A stretch of DNA of 64,000 nucleotides from Lactobacillus huangpiensis (GTDB lineage: Bacteria > Bacillota > Bacilli > Lactobacillales > Lactobacillaceae), in contig NZ_BPPA01000005.1 of assembly GCF_019972815.1 (NCBI RefSeq), forward strand, positions 163,449-227,448, given 5' to 3'. Numbering within the stretch: position 1 is the first letter of the stretch; each line of letters starts with the position of its first letter. Below are positions 27,244 to 36,323 of the stretch, one piece after another. Under the pieces are notes generated by a model. It saw nothing but the letters and a program-made list of their open reading frames with translations, had not been told where the DNA came from and searched no databases. The position numbers and the translations under genes are program-made.

Positions 27244-29086
27244 CCCAATCATCCCCTTCACTCATTGGTTCATAAGGCAGTGCAATATAAAAAGTTGAGC
27301 CATTTCCTTCACTGCTATTAGCCCAAATATGACCATGATGTTCTTCCACAATTTCTTTAGCAATCGCAAGACCCAGACCGGTCCCTCCTTGGGCCCTTGA
27401 ACGAGCTTTATCAACACGGTAAAAGCGATCAAATATTTTAGTCAGATCTTCACGTGGAATGCCCAAACCCTGATCTGCGATACTAAGAACAATCCGATTT
27501 TGTTCAGAATGAAGTTTAACCGTGATTGTCCCACCATTAGGTGAATACTTAATTGCATTATTCATGATATTATCAATTACTTGGGCAAACTTATCTGTAT
27601 CAATTTCTACCCACAATGCCTGCGTACCTAATTCACGTTTAATAGTGTACTTTTTGTTTTCTTTTTTATCCGTTTTGACAATCATGTCAAAGCGATCAAG
27701 AATATGAGCTACAAAGTCATTAAAATTGACCCATTCCACATCAACTTTAGAAACTCCTCTGTCCATGCGTGACAAGCTGAGCAGCTCGCTAATCATTCTG
27801 ATCATGCGCTCGGTTTCTTCTTGTGTAACTTGCAAAAATTTAGGAGCAACATTTGGATCTTTCCAGGCACCCTCATTTAAAGTTTCAATATATGCATGAA
27901 GACTAGTAAGCGGTGTACGCAACTCGTGAGAGACATTAGAAACAAACTGCTTTTGTGAATTTTCATTTTTTTGTTGTTCGGTAATATCATGCAAAACGCA
28001 AACACTACCGGAAACAAAACCTGTCACCCTTTTAATAAGAGAAAAACTGGCATGTAAAATGACTTCATCTCTTGTTCCCTTATTGATGGTAATAGCTATA
28101 CCCTTTTGATTTGCAATTAAATCCTGCGAAGATTCTTCCAAACCCAAAACTTTAGCAATTGGCTTATTAATAATTTCTTCTTCTGTTTGATTTAAAAAGT
28201 TGAGCGCCATTTGATTAACAACGTTAACATTGCCGTGCCTGTCTGTAGCAAGGACGCCATCACTCATATGTGACAAAACACTATCCAATCTGCGCTGTTC
28301 ACTTTCAGATTCTTCTTGTGAACGTTCAATTCTGACGGACAAAGTGTTAAAGGCCTGACCCAACTGACCCAACTCGTCATTTGAATAGATCTTTACTTGG
28401 CTCGAATAATCGCCGTCTGCGATATTAAGTGCTTGACTCTGCATTTCCTCAATTGGTTTGGTAATCGCATGCGAAACAACTAAGGATAAAATTGCACCTA
28501 TCACTGCCGCAATTAAAGAAGTGACCAAAAACATCAGTGAGATATTACGCAAGTCATTGAAAACTCCCTGCATTGACGCTCGTACGTATATTGCACCAAC
28601 TATATTAGCAGAACCATTACCGGCACTTAAGGGGGTAACCTGCACCATGTAGTCTCCATGGTCATTAATTACTTTAGTTGCCTGTCTGCCAGTGGAAGTT
28701 ACCTGCTTCACTAAAGTATTATTGACACGCTGACCAATTCGGTTTTTATCATTTAAGTTTGAAACTGCACGAATAATGTCTTTATTATCTACAACAATAA
28801 TTTCACTGATCGTGCCAATACCATTGCTATAGTCGTTAACAATCCTATTCAAATTGCTGTCAGTATGCTTGTTGTCTTTCAGTAATTGAGTTGACAACTG
28901 ATTAGACACAATGGGCAGAACCTGAATGGAAGATTGGAAGTTTTCAATGCTGTTTTGCTCTAATTGGCGCGTAAAATAAGCACCAATGACCTCAATTGTG
29001 GCAATAATTGTCGCCATAAACACGATGGCTAATGTTGTATTAATAGAAATAGTTAAATGTTTAAACTTATTCTTGATTTTTTTCAT
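27233..29086 (-). CDS. walK: Essential cell-wall sensor histidine kinase WalK
   Basis: This is the sensor kinase for cell-wall homeostasis. Two membrane helices (about residues 14-36 and 182-204) flank an extracellular sensing domain (YSNGIGTISEIIVVDNKDII). HAMP (about 205-258), PAS (about 265-370), HisKA with phospho-His in FVSNVSHELRTPL, and a HATPase domain with N box (DNIMNNAIKYSPNGG) and G boxes (DQGLGIPREDL, GGTGLGLAI) follow. The length of 617 residues is typical. It is separated from walR by a hairpin with terminator features. Confidence 0.97.
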   Translation of the reverse strand: MKKIKNKFKHLTISINTTLAIVFMATIIATIEVIGAYFTRQLEQNSIENFQSSIQVLPIVSNQLSTQLLKDNKHTDSNLNRIVNDYSNGIGTISEIIVVDNKDIIRAVSNLNDKNRIGQRVNNTLVKQVTSTGRQATKVINDHGDYMVQVTPLSAGNGSANIVGAIYVRASMQGVFNDLRNISLMFLVTSLIAAVIGAILSLVVSHAITKPIEEMQSQALNIADGDYSSQVKIYSNDELGQLGQAFNTLSVRIERSQEESESEQRRLDSVLSHMSDGVLATDRHGNVNVVNQMALNFLNQTEEEIINKPIAKVLGLEESSQDLIANQKGIAITINKGTRDEVILHASFSLIKRVTGFVSGSVCVLHDITEQQKNENSQKQFVSNVSHELRTPLTSLHAYIETLNEGAWKDPNVAPKFLQVTQEETERMIRMISELLSLSRMDRGVSKVDVEWVNFNDFVAHILDRFDMIVKTDKKENKKYTIKRELGTQALWVEIDTDKFAQVIDNIMNNAIKYSPNGGTITVKLHSEQNRIVLSIADQGLGIPREDLTKIFDRFYRVDKARSRAQGGTGLGLAIAKEIVEEHHGHIWANSSEGNGSTFYIALPYEPMSEGDDWDEV

Positions 29087-29108
29087 AATTTTTGTAGTGA
29101 TTAAATAA

Positions 29109-29146
29109 AAAGAAAGCCTCGCTTGCTAAACATTGCGGGCTTTCTT
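29109..29146 (-). terminator. Terminator-like hairpin between walR and walK
   Basis: On the minus strand AAGAAAGCCCGC pairs with GCGAGGCTTTCTT and is followed by TTTATTTAA. It begins 2 bases after the walR stop. It would reduce read-through from walR into walK. Confidence 0.7.
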
Positions 29147-29148
29147 AA

Positions 29149-29865
29149 TTAGTCTTCATTAGGCTGTTTTACATAATAGCCAACACCGCGACGAGTTACT
29201 AAAATCTGCGGCTGAATAGGATTATCTTCAATTTTTTCACGCAAGCGGTGTACAGTAACATCAACTGTCCGAACGTCGCCAAAATAGTCATAACCCCAAA
29301 CGGTCTGCAAAAGATGCTCTCTGGTCATTACCTGATCCATGTGCTGGGCTAAATAGTAGAGCAACTCAAATTCACGGTGAGTCAGCTCAATCTTTTTGCC
29401 TTCTTTTTCAACAATATAGGCATCTGGCATAATAACCAGATTACCGATGGCAATATTTTTTGTAGAACTATCATCATTAGCACTTTCATCTTTTTTGACG
29501 ATATTGCGCCGACGCAAATTAGCCTTTACTCTTGCTACTAATTCACGGTTAGAAAAAGGTTTGGTAACATAATCATCTGCGCCCATTTCCAGACCTAAAA
29601 CTTTATCAATTTCAGTATCTTTTGCTGTCACCATAATGATAGGCATATCATGAGTTTGTCTTACTTCACGCGCTACATCCAAACCATCTTTTTTGGGTAG
29701 CATCAAGTCTAAAATCATTAAGTCAGGATTATATTCGTCAACTTTCTTGATAGCCTCTTCGCCATCATACGCAGTGTCGACGTCAAACCCTTCTTTTGTC
29801 AAATTAAATTTAATAATATCAGAAATTGGTTTTTCATCATCAACAACGAGAATTCTCTTTGACAT
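29149..29865 (-). CDS. walR: Essential response regulator WalR
   Basis: This OmpR-family response regulator has its receiver phosphorylation site at Asp53 (in LMILDLMLP) and a C-terminal winged helix ([20 protein letters not shown]). ATG at 29865 ([12 protein letters not shown]) follows AAAGGGGG; the frame upstream of it is not coding. The length of 238 residues is standard. It controls cell-wall hydrolase and envelope genes together with WalK. Confidence 0.97.
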   Translation of the reverse strand: MSKRILVVDDEKPISDIIKFNLTKEGFDVDTAYDGEEAIKKVDEYNPDLMILDLMLPKKDGLDVAREVRQTHDMPIIMVTAKDTEIDKVLGLEMGADDYVTKPFSNRELVARVKANLRRRNIVKKDESANDDSSTKNIAIGNLVIMPDAYIVEKEGKKIELTHREFELLYYLAQHMDQVMTREHLLQTVWGYDYFGDVRTVDVTVHRLREKIEDNPIQPQILVTRRGVGYYVKQPNED

Positions 29866-29944
29866 CGAAAAGCCCCCTTTTGTGATCATTATACTGGTTT
29901 TTAGTTTATTAGCCAAAAAAGTCACCAAAATTTAATAAAAAAAC

Positions 29945-29973
29945 TTGCATTTCAGTGAAAATAATAGCATAAT
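29945..29973 (+). promoter_or_regulatory. Promoter of the first tRNA-Lys
   Basis: TTGCAT (29945-29950) and CATAAT (29968-29973) are 17 bases apart, upstream of the tRNA at 30006. This region is also the upstream flank of divergent walR. Confidence 0.55.
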
Positions 29974-30005
29974 AGTCTCCGTCGGTTATTTGTAATAACG
30001 CTTAT

Positions 30006-30078
30006 GGGTGGCTAGCTCAGCTGGCAGAGCAACGGACTCTTAATCCGTGGGTCCAGGGTTCGAACCCCTGGCCACCCA
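30006..30078 (+). tRNA. tRNA-Lys(CUU)
   Basis: This is a 73-base cloverleaf with acceptor stem GGGTGGC/GCCACCC and discriminator A. The anticodon loop is CTCTTAA (anticodon CTT), and the T-loop contains GTTCGAA. The 3' CCA is not encoded. It is near-identical to the copy at 30438, differing at two positions (D-arm C/T and T-loop A/G). Confidence 0.97.
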
Positions 30079-30086
30079 TTAATAAT

Positions 30087-30119
30087 AAAGGTAGTAATCA
30101 CTTGGTTGCTACCTTTTTT
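30087..30119 (+). terminator. Intrinsic terminator of tRNA-Lys copy 1
   Basis: AAAGGTAG pairs with CTACCTTT and runs into T6. The rest of the 359-base gap to the second tRNA holds only that gene's promoter; nothing else is recognised. Confidence 0.85.
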
Positions 30120-30382
30120 GTTTGTCAAAAGACACTAAACCTTTATATAATATCAGATCAGTTTCATTTGTCAATTCTATTGTATTTGTTATTGTTTTAA
30201 ACAATTAATCCAGCACTTTTTCAGCAAAAACATTGATTCAACAGTATTTTATCCACTCATTTTACTTTTGCAGAACCTCATGAAATTAACAAATAAAAGC
30301 AACAAACTATAGCTTTATAACTACAAATTCTGCCCTAAGCAAATGTTAAGCAGAGTTCTTTATACTTTTTTATACAAAAGCC

Positions 30383-30411
30383 TTGTCAAAAGCCGAATTA
30401 ATTGTTATCAT
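30383..30411 (+). promoter_or_regulatory. Promoter of the second tRNA-Lys
   Basis: TTGTCA (30383-30388) and TATCAT (30406-30411) are separated by 17 bases, 26 bases before the tRNA. Confidence 0.7.
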
Positions 30412-30437
30412 AATTAACTGTCAACAGAAATGGTGAC

Positions 30438-30510
30438 GGGTGGCTAGCTCAGTTGGCAGAGCAACGGACTCTTAATCCGTGGGTCCAGGGTTCGAGCCCC
30501 TGGCCACCCA
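30438..30510 (+). tRNA. tRNA-Lys(CUU), second copy
   Basis: It has the same cloverleaf as the copy at 30006, with anticodon CTT in loop CTCTTAA. CCA follows directly at 30511-30513, so the 3' end appears encoded here but not in copy 1. It has its own promoter and terminator. Confidence 0.97.
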
Positions 30511-30523
30511 CCATAATAAAAAT

Positions 30524-30551
30524 AGCACTGCAAGTAGTCGGTGCTTTTTTT
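30524..30551 (+). terminator. Intrinsic terminator of tRNA-Lys copy 2
   Basis: AGCAC pairs with GTGCT and is followed by a T-run. The stem is short but well placed. Confidence 0.65.
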
Positions 30552-30586
30552 ATTGCTTTTAAAAAATTCAGTTTGAAGGAGACTTT

Positions 30587-31096
30587 CTAGTCCCCTTTTT
30601 TGTTTTCATAATCTGCAATATCCGTTAGAACTTGTTCTGCCAGTTCTTTGACAGTGGCACTTGTCAGCTTACGCTCTTTTTCGCCAAGTGTATCTTGTTC
30701 AAGCCACCATTTCTCGAGAGTCTCAAGCGGAAAAGGACTTTCTTTTTCTTCATTATTTTTTAGGGTTTGCGCAAAAGAAATATCTAAGTAATAAACAAAT
30801 GCTCCTGCACCAAATTCATGAATTATTTTAGTTAAAGTTGTGCCATAAATCCTTTTGGGCAATATCCCTTCCAATATAATTATAGGGTAGTATTGTTTGC
30901 CCCATTCAATCATTAATTCTATCAGACTGGCAGTTGGTGCCGTCTCTTTTTCCTTAACATGCAAGATATCAAGGCGCAATAAATCTTCATGTAAAAGCAA
31001 ACATCTTTGGTAGCCAAAATGATTTTGCAAACAATTGGCTAGGACAGTTTTGCCACTACCAGAATTTCCTCTAATTAAAATAAAAATTGGTGTCAT
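30587..31096 (-). CDS. P-loop kinase-like protein (zeta-toxin/uridine-kinase-like fold, 169 aa)
   Basis: Walker A is GNSGSGKT near residue 9, with an IIILEGILP strand that resembles a Walker B-like region. A helical lid region follows. The protein fits small P-loop kinases (AAA_33/zeta-toxin-like), which phosphorylate nucleosides, sugars or antibiotics. No antitoxin or partner gene is adjacent, so a housekeeping small-molecule kinase is at least as likely as a toxin. The substrate is unknown. Confidence 0.65.
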   Translation of the reverse strand: MTPIFILIRGNSGSGKTVLANCLQNHFGYQRCLLLHEDLLRLDILHVKEKETAPTASLIELMIEWGKQYYPIIILEGILPKRIYGTTLTKIIHEFGAGAFVYYLDISFAQTLKNNEEKESPFPLETLEKWWLEQDTLGEKERKLTSATVKELAEQVLTDIADYENKKGD

Positions 31097-31239
31097 TGAA
31101 TATTTTTCCTTTCAATACCGGTGACTAAAGAATTAACGTTACTATTTAAATTATATTATTAAGCTTTTATATTTTTAATATTAAAATAATGCACATAAGA
31201 TATAATTAATACATTAAATTATCAAAGTAGGCAATATTA

Positions 31240-32118
31240 ATGAAGAAAAAATGGTTAATAGGAGTAAGCAGCATTTTAGGCTTGCTCTTAGTTACAATTG
31301 TCCTGTTTCACACTTATGAACAAAAAAGTTCGCATACGGATACGGAAGAAGTCAATTCTGGCAATACGAAAAAAGCTCATTTTAAAGCTACGCCTACCAT
31401 TTATTTGCATGGCTATGGTGCTGGTGCTCGCTCGAGTGCAGGAATGATTGCATATGCCGAACAGCATAATGATGCACACAAGGTATTAACAGCTAAAATT
31501 TCTCCTGCAGGTAAGGTTGAATTACAGGGAAATTGGCCCCGCAAAACTAAAAGACCGCTTATTCAAGTAATTTTGCAAGATAATAAAAACAGCAACTATT
31601 ACACAACGCGAGAGTGGTTTCACAACCTGATAATATGTTTAAAACAAAAATACCATATTAAGCAATATAATACCGTAGCTCATTCTATGGGAAATATCAT
31701 GACTCTCTCTTATCAGTTAAAATACGGACAGGATCGCAATTTGCCTCGATTAAAAAAGCAGGTCAATCTTGGTGCGCCATTTAATGGTATTATTGGTTTA
31801 GATGAGAAGCCCAATCACAATTATCTGCTTAAAAATGGGAAACCAAAATATATGACCCAATCCTACCAGTATTTTTTAACGCATCGTCATAACTTTCCAA
31901 ACAATGTATCAGTGTTGAATATTTTTGGCAATAAAGAAAATGGTACCAATTCTGATGATGACGTCAGTTGCGTTTCAGCCCAGTCTTTACGATATTTGTT
32001 ACGTGGCAAAGTAAATTACCATGAAATTGAAATTAAAGGTGCAGGTGGACAACACAGTAAGTTGCACGACAATTCCAAAGTAGATCAGATTATCGGTCAG
32101 TTTCTGTGGGCTAATTAA
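31240..32118 (+). CDS. DUF915-family alpha/beta hydrolase, membrane-anchored or secreted
   Basis: An N-terminal hydrophobic helix (WLIGVSSILGLLLVTIVLF) is followed by an alpha/beta-hydrolase fold of the DUF915 type. PTIYLHGYGAG forms the oxyanion region, the nucleophile Ser is in VAHSMGN, and the catalytic His is probably in GGQHSKLHDN. The length of 292 residues matches cell-surface hydrolases common in lactobacilli. The natural substrate is unknown. It is transcribed alone. Confidence 0.83.
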   Translation: MKKKWLIGVSSILGLLLVTIVLFHTYEQKSSHTDTEEVNSGNTKKAHFKATPTIYLHGYGAGARSSAGMIAYAEQHNDAHKVLTAKISPAGKVELQGNWPRKTKRPLIQVILQDNKNSNYYTTREWFHNLIICLKQKYHIKQYNTVAHSMGNIMTLSYQLKYGQDRNLPRLKKQVNLGAPFNGIIGLDEKPNHNYLLKNGKPKYMTQSYQYFLTHRHNFPNNVSVLNIFGNKENGTNSDDDVSCVSAQSLRYLLRGKVNYHEIEIKGAGGQHSKLHDNSKVDQIIGQFLWAN

Positions 32119-32209
32119 CTATTAATTCTATAAATTATTTTAATATTTTTTTCATAAATTATAGCGTATAATAAAAAGAAAAAGGATATTTTATAGTGAC
32201 AGGAGAAGA

Positions 32210-33298
32210 ATGATGACTCCACTAATTGAAAACTTCATCTCAAAATTGGCTCTGAATTTGACATCTTTATCTAAATTAGAGCAAAAATATACGCTCGCTT
32301 TCTACCGTGATTTTCTGCTCGACGGTGATTTTCAAACAAAAGAAGAAATAGTTAAAGAACTAGGTACTCCAGATGACTTGGCAAAAGAAATTAAGCAAGA
32401 CTACGTTAAATTTTTAACAGCAGTTACTGCCTCTGCTAATGATCCCAATGCCAGTGATAATTATTTTAATGGGTTGCGTGTCAAAAGATATCCCCGCAGG
32501 GAACGTACCATTACCCTTGAAAACTTCAATCAAGTAAAATTGGCAGTTAAGACTACAGATGTAATTATTCATCAAGGCAGTCAGTTTCAAATAACAGTAG
32601 CAGATTACAGCAGCAGACCTGTAGAGGTAAATTTAGTCAAGCAAACGTTAGTTGTTAAAGAGGCTCCTGTTGAGGAAAAAAGCCATGTGATCATGTTCAA
32701 CAGGCTCACTAATGCCAGTCGCGTGGAAATTACTGTTCCTAAATTAGATTCTTTATCTAAAATTAGCGGACAAAGTCACAATGGCGACATCATGTTGCAA
32801 AATCTAAAGCTTAAAAACATTGTACTTAACCTTCATAATGGCGACATATACATCAATAATGTTCAGGTCTCAGATGAGTTGATTTTTTCCGGCAGAAATG
32901 CGGACTATTTTATTACTCAGTCACTAATTGCTCAATTATCCAGCAAAGATCGTAACGGTGATGGCAGTTTAAAACGCAGTATCCTTAAGCAAATAATTGC
33001 TCAAACAAGTGAGGGAGATATAGAACTTGTCCAATGTCATACTAACATCAGTCTGGAAGCACGAGATGGAGATATTCAGATCAGGCAAAGCCAACTAACC
33101 AGCCAAAATATTGTTAAGGCTGCAAATAGCGACTTGAAGTTAAGCCAACTTGCCCATGACATCAGTGTGCAGCTTAAAGTAAACAATGGCGACATTATTT
33201 ATCGCAATTCCAGTATTGGTAATAGTTTTAACAGTCAAAGCATGCAAAGTGACACGTTAAAAGCAACTCTAAATGATGGAGATATAATCATCAAATAA
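32210..33298 (+). CDS. HAAS (DUF1700-like) + DUF4097 fusion protein, no membrane segment (362 aa)
   Basis: The N-terminal 65 residues (LEQKYTLAFYRDFLLDGDFQ, then EELGTP-like KELGTPDDLA) match the helical HAAS/DUF1700 domain of the 33730 protein. The rest is a DUF4097 beta-repeat domain with recurring NGDI, EGDI and DGDI turns about every 20-40 residues. No signal peptide or membrane helix is seen, so it is probably cytoplasmic. The domain layout recalls LiaX-type envelope-stress proteins, which carry a C-terminal DUF4097-like region. ATGATG at 32210/32213 follows AGGAG; the second ATG has better spacing. It has its own terminator and sits just before the PadR operon. Confidence 0.75.
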   Translation: MMTPLIENFISKLALNLTSLSKLEQKYTLAFYRDFLLDGDFQTKEEIVKELGTPDDLAKEIKQDYVKFLTAVTASANDPNASDNYFNGLRVKRYPRRERTITLENFNQVKLAVKTTDVIIHQGSQFQITVADYSSRPVEVNLVKQTLVVKEAPVEEKSHVIMFNRLTNASRVEITVPKLDSLSKISGQSHNGDIMLQNLKLKNIVLNLHNGDIYINNVQVSDELIFSGRNADYFITQSLIAQLSSKDRNGDGSLKRSILKQIIAQTSEGDIELVQCHTNISLEARDGDIQIRQSQLTSQNIVKAANSDLKLSQLAHDISVQLKVNNGDIIYRNSSIGNSFNSQSMQSDTLKATLNDGDIIIK

Positions 33299-33299
33299 A

Positions 33300-33328
33300 A
33301 ATAAGGCTCAGATGAGTCTTATTTTTTT
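33300..33328 (+). terminator. Intrinsic terminator
   Basis: ATAAG-CTC pairs with GAG-CTTAT and ends in a T-run. It separates the fusion gene from the PadR operon. Confidence 0.78.
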
Positions 33329-33386
33329 GTATTATTTATCAAAAATTTCGGTTTAATACTTGCTAATTTCTTAAACCTAAATTAAA

Positions 33387-33410
33387 ATATTATATATCAT
33401 ATAATATTAG
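33387..33410 (+). promoter_or_regulatory. Perfect palindrome and -10 region upstream of padR
   Basis: ATATTATAT (33387-33395) and ATATAATAT (33399-33407) form a perfect 9-base inverted repeat with a 3-base spacer. The 12-mer ATATAATATTAG at its right end recurs exactly upstream of the DUF4097 gene at 36324. It is a likely PadR operator overlapping the promoter. Confidence 0.6.
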
Positions 33411-33422
33411 GGGAGGCAAAGC

Positions 33423-33746
33423 ATGGCAATCCAAATACCAACTCGTTTGCTAGATGGTGCGGTTTTAGCTTTTCTAAAACAAGATGATCTGTATGGCTAC
33501 GCTTTGACACAAAATGTGCAAAAGATTTTTTCTATCTCCGAGTCAACTATCTATCCTGTTTTACGCAGATTAAAAAAGAATAACTGCTTAACAACTTATG
33601 ATGAGCCTTATCAAGGACGCAACCGGCGTTACTATCACATTACTGATGAAGGGCTGACGTTGCTAAATACAATTCAAGATGAATGGCAAGATTTTAGTGC
33701 AAGAGTTAATCAAGTATTAGGAGGGCAAAATGACCAAAGTAATTGA
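33423..33746 (+). CDS. PadR-family transcriptional regulator
   Basis: This is a 107-residue winged-helix PadR protein: LDGAVLAFLKQDDLYGYALT, STIYPVLRRLKKN and RRYYHITDEGLTLL are family signatures. It is the first gene of an operon with a HAAS/DUF1700 membrane protein (17-base overlap) and two DUF4097 proteins. This is the common genomic pairing for HAAS-PadR signalling systems. It probably represses its own operon from the palindrome at 33387 and relieves repression under envelope stress. Confidence 0.9.
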   Translation: MAIQIPTRLLDGAVLAFLKQDDLYGYALTQNVQKIFSISESTIYPVLRRLKKNNCLTTYDEPYQGRNRRYYHITDEGLTLLNTIQDEWQDFSARVNQVLGGQNDQSN

Positions 33747-34374
33747 TGATTATATTTCCGAACTAGAACAAAACTTAGCTGATTTGCCTGAAAAAGATCG
33801 CGAAGATGTTGTCGAATTTTACCACGAATTTTTATTGGACGGTGACTTCATCAGACGTTCTACCATCGAAGCTGAACTAGGAACGCCCAAACAATTAGCA
33901 ATCAATATTTTAGCCGATTATTCAAGCAAAGATGATTCTGTTTCTCCAAGAAAGGAGACTCCGAAGTCAAACCTAAAGGCCAGCTGGTACATTTTATTAG
34001 GAATTTGTGCTGCTCCAATTGGCATCCCACTCGTTTTAGCAATTTTATTCGTGCTCTTCTTTATACTCGCAGTTTTCTTTGGCTTATTTTTTACGATAAT
34101 AGCCTTTTTGTTTAAATTCTTTGTCGGTGGAGGCCTAAACTTTCTTAAATCTTTATCCCTGCTATTCACTAACAACTGGCCAGTCGGCTGTCTTTACTTG
34201 GGTAAATCCTTAATTTGCATTGGCATTATTCTTTTATTACTCCCATTTATTATCAAATTAGGCAAAATTTTAATTGCCAAGTGTACCCAGTTTATGCGTA
34301 ACCTTGGTAAAAATATTTTAAAGAAAAATTATTTTCAAACTAATACCGGAAAAAATACAGATAGGGAAAAATAA
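33730..34374 (+). CDS. HAAS/DUF1700 membrane protein
   Basis: The N-terminal HAAS domain (LPEKDREDVVEFYHEFLLDG, then EAELGTPKQLA) is followed by three or more membrane segments (about residues 85-175: ILLGICAAPIGIPLVLAILF and others). The C-terminal tail is basic and cytoplasmic. The length is 214 residues. HAAS domains are linked to PadR regulators and are thought to signal at the membrane. The start overlaps padR by 17 bases, and AGGAGGGC in the padR end serves as its ribosome site. Confidence 0.85.
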   Translation: MTKVIDDYISELEQNLADLPEKDREDVVEFYHEFLLDGDFIRRSTIEAELGTPKQLAINILADYSSKDDSVSPRKETPKSNLKASWYILLGICAAPIGIPLVLAILFVLFFILAVFFGLFFTIIAFLFKFFVGGGLNFLKSLSLLFTNNWPVGCLYLGKSLICIGIILLLLPFIIKLGKILIAKCTQFMRNLGKNILKKNYFQTNTGKNTDREK

Positions 34375-34376
34375 AA

Positions 34377-35186
34377 ATGAAAAAGTTTTATAAAATTTGT
34401 GGGCTAATCTTTGGACTGGTAGTGCTTATTGGGCTGATTCTACTAGTCGTATTTAGATTAAATGATAACCCGTCACATGATTATAATGGTAAACACGCTC
34501 ATTATAATGAAAGCAAAACTTTTTACGTAAAAAAGTTCGACAGTATTAAGTTAGCCTGTTACAGACCCGATATCCGAATTTCACTTAAGGATATTAACAA
34601 GTTTAAAGTGGTTGTTAGAGGGGGGCACGGTGCAGACATCAAAAAAATAAAAACTAAAGTTGATCATAATATGCTCACTATTTCGGATCAGCCTGAACAT
34701 GATTATAACGATGGCTATTATAGCGTTGATGTTTATGTTCCTGCTAAAAGCGCCTTGAAAAAAATAACTGGTTTTTGTGAAGAAGGCGATTTCTATATCA
34801 ATAGTTTAAACGTTCCCCACGTCAATTTGACAATAGAAGATGGCGACGTTTTGATTAATAAGCTTACTGCGAAAAGCCTTGACCTAAATTCAAATGACGG
34901 TGACCTCAAAGTAAACCAGTCGACTTTTTCACGTAGTTCACTAAAACTAAATGATGGCGATGTTAAGATTAGCGACTCTCAAATACTAAATAACAGCTCA
35001 GTCATATTGAATGACGGTGACTTTTCAATGTCAAACGCTCCTAAGATCAACTATGTATTGACAAATCACTCGGATGATAAAATCATTTTTAAAGGTTCTT
35101 ATCATTCCAATCATTTTGCAAAAAAAGTTAAAAATAAACCCGTATTAAAAGTTACTAGTATGGATGGCGATATTCTAATTAATTAG
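34377..35186 (+). CDS. Membrane-anchored DUF4097 beta-repeat protein (269 aa)
   Basis: One N-terminal membrane helix (FKICGLIFGLVVLIGLIL-like, residues 5-27) anchors a DUF4097 domain of repeated beta turns: EEGDFYI, EDGDVLI, NDGDLKV, NDGDVKI, NDGDFSM, ending MDGDILIN. The regular spacing suggests a right-handed beta-helix-like or stacked beta structure, probably outside the cell. It follows the HAAS gene by 2 bases, so it is translationally coupled. Its function is unknown; an envelope-stress decoy or sensor is possible. Confidence 0.75.
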   Translation: MKKFYKICGLIFGLVVLIGLILLVVFRLNDNPSHDYNGKHAHYNESKTFYVKKFDSIKLACYRPDIRISLKDINKFKVVVRGGHGADIKKIKTKVDHNMLTISDQPEHDYNDGYYSVDVYVPAKSALKKITGFCEEGDFYINSLNVPHVNLTIEDGDVLINKLTAKSLDLNSNDGDLKVNQSTFSRSSLKLNDGDVKISDSQILNNSSVILNDGDFSMSNAPKINYVLTNHSDDKIIFKGSYHSNHFAKKVKNKPVLKVTSMDGDILIN

Positions 35187-35273
35187 TGGGCAAGTAAACT
35201 TTACTTAGATGTTTTCTTGGTTAGTAATACCCATTTTAAAATTAAAAACTTATCCAAAACAAGGAGAATCAAA

Positions 35274-36164
35274 ATGAAGAAGTTTTACCTAATCAGTGTT
35301 GCCATCATTACTATCGGTATAATTTTGCTTGGTATTGGTGAAACTAACGGTGGCAGAGAAGATATCAATAATATCCATTCAGGCATAACAACCAATATTG
35401 AAAACTTTTTTAATCGTAATCAAACTCACGTATACTCACATCATATACCAGCAAAATCCCGTACTTTCAACGTAGGCAAGTTCTCTAAAATTAATATTGA
35501 CGCTGAAGAACCCAACATCCAAATTGCTAAAGGAGACAACTTCCAAATTAAAGTTAGTGGTCCTAATGTAAAAAAGAACAGTGCCAAGGTTCATGGCGAA
35601 AAACTGACCATTTCAGACAACGGTGCTTATGAGGATGGTACTTATAAGGTAATTGTCACTGTTCCAGAAGAAGACTCGCTAAAAGAAATAACTGGATCAT
35701 GTTCTGAGGGCAATGTTCATTTAGCTGATTTGACAGTTGCCAGCATCAATTTACAATCAGAAGATGGCAATATTACTACAGATAGTATTAAAACGCAGGA
35801 AGCCAACTTTGACCTTGATAATGGCGATTTGAAAATCTCCAATTCAACATTAACAAGCAGTTTCCTCAACATGAGTGAAGGCGACCTGATTGTTACCAGT
35901 AGTCACTTTAAAATCAAGGCTACCTTAGGTGACGGTGATGCTAAGATAAATAATTCTAATTTACTTGACAACAGCTTATTTAATCTAAGCGAAGGCGATT
36001 TTCAAATGAGCAGGTCTCCCAAGATCAGTTACCAGCTTTCAACCGCTTCAGATGATGATCTTGTCTTTCATGGCAATAATCATCGCAAACACTTTTCTAA
36101 AAAATTAAAGGGTTTGCCTTTGCTTAAAGTTACAAGTGGAGATGGGGATATAGTTATTAATTAA
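35274..36164 (+). CDS. Membrane-anchored DUF4097 beta-repeat protein (296 aa), paralogue
   Basis: ATG at 35274 (MKKFYLISVAIITIGIILLG) follows AAGGAGAATCAAA; the longer frame from 35217 lacks a ribosome site. A membrane helix, a linker, then DUF4097 repeats (SEGNVHL, EDGNITT, DNGDLKI, SEGDLIV, GDGDAKI, SEGDFQM, ending GDGDIVIN) make it a paralogue of the 34377 gene. It lies in the same PadR-led operon, 87 bases on. Confidence 0.75.
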   Translation: MKKFYLISVAIITIGIILLGIGETNGGREDINNIHSGITTNIENFFNRNQTHVYSHHIPAKSRTFNVGKFSKINIDAEEPNIQIAKGDNFQIKVSGPNVKKNSAKVHGEKLTISDNGAYEDGTYKVIVTVPEEDSLKEITGSCSEGNVHLADLTVASINLQSEDGNITTDSIKTQEANFDLDNGDLKISNSTLTSSFLNMSEGDLIVTSSHFKIKATLGDGDAKINNSNLLDNSLFNLSEGDFQMSRSPKISYQLSTASDDDLVFHGNNHRKHFSKKLKGLPLLKVTSGDGDIVIN

Positions 36165-36271
36165 AAATTCCAAAAGACTTGAGTTGGGAAGCCTTTGTCA
36201 CATTAAAATAAATATAAGAATAAAAAAGGCATTATTTTTTATTTCTATATTGTCTGAATCAAGTTGCGGTG

Positions 36272-36297
36272 CTAATATTTACTAAATATAATATTAG
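36272..36297 (+). promoter_or_regulatory. Inverted repeat and -10 region upstream of the third PadR-linked DUF4097 gene
   Basis: CTAATATT (36272-36279) and AATATTAG (36290-36297) are inverted. The right end ATATAATATTAG (36286-36297) is identical to that upstream of padR. This suggests the same regulator binds both. Confidence 0.55.
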
Positions 36298-36323
36298 AAC
36301 TAGATTAAAGAAAGAAAAATACA

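Noticed and set aside
30587..31096. Zeta toxin of a toxin-antitoxin system
   Set aside because: No epsilon antitoxin is adjacent; a small P-loop kinase is the safer call.
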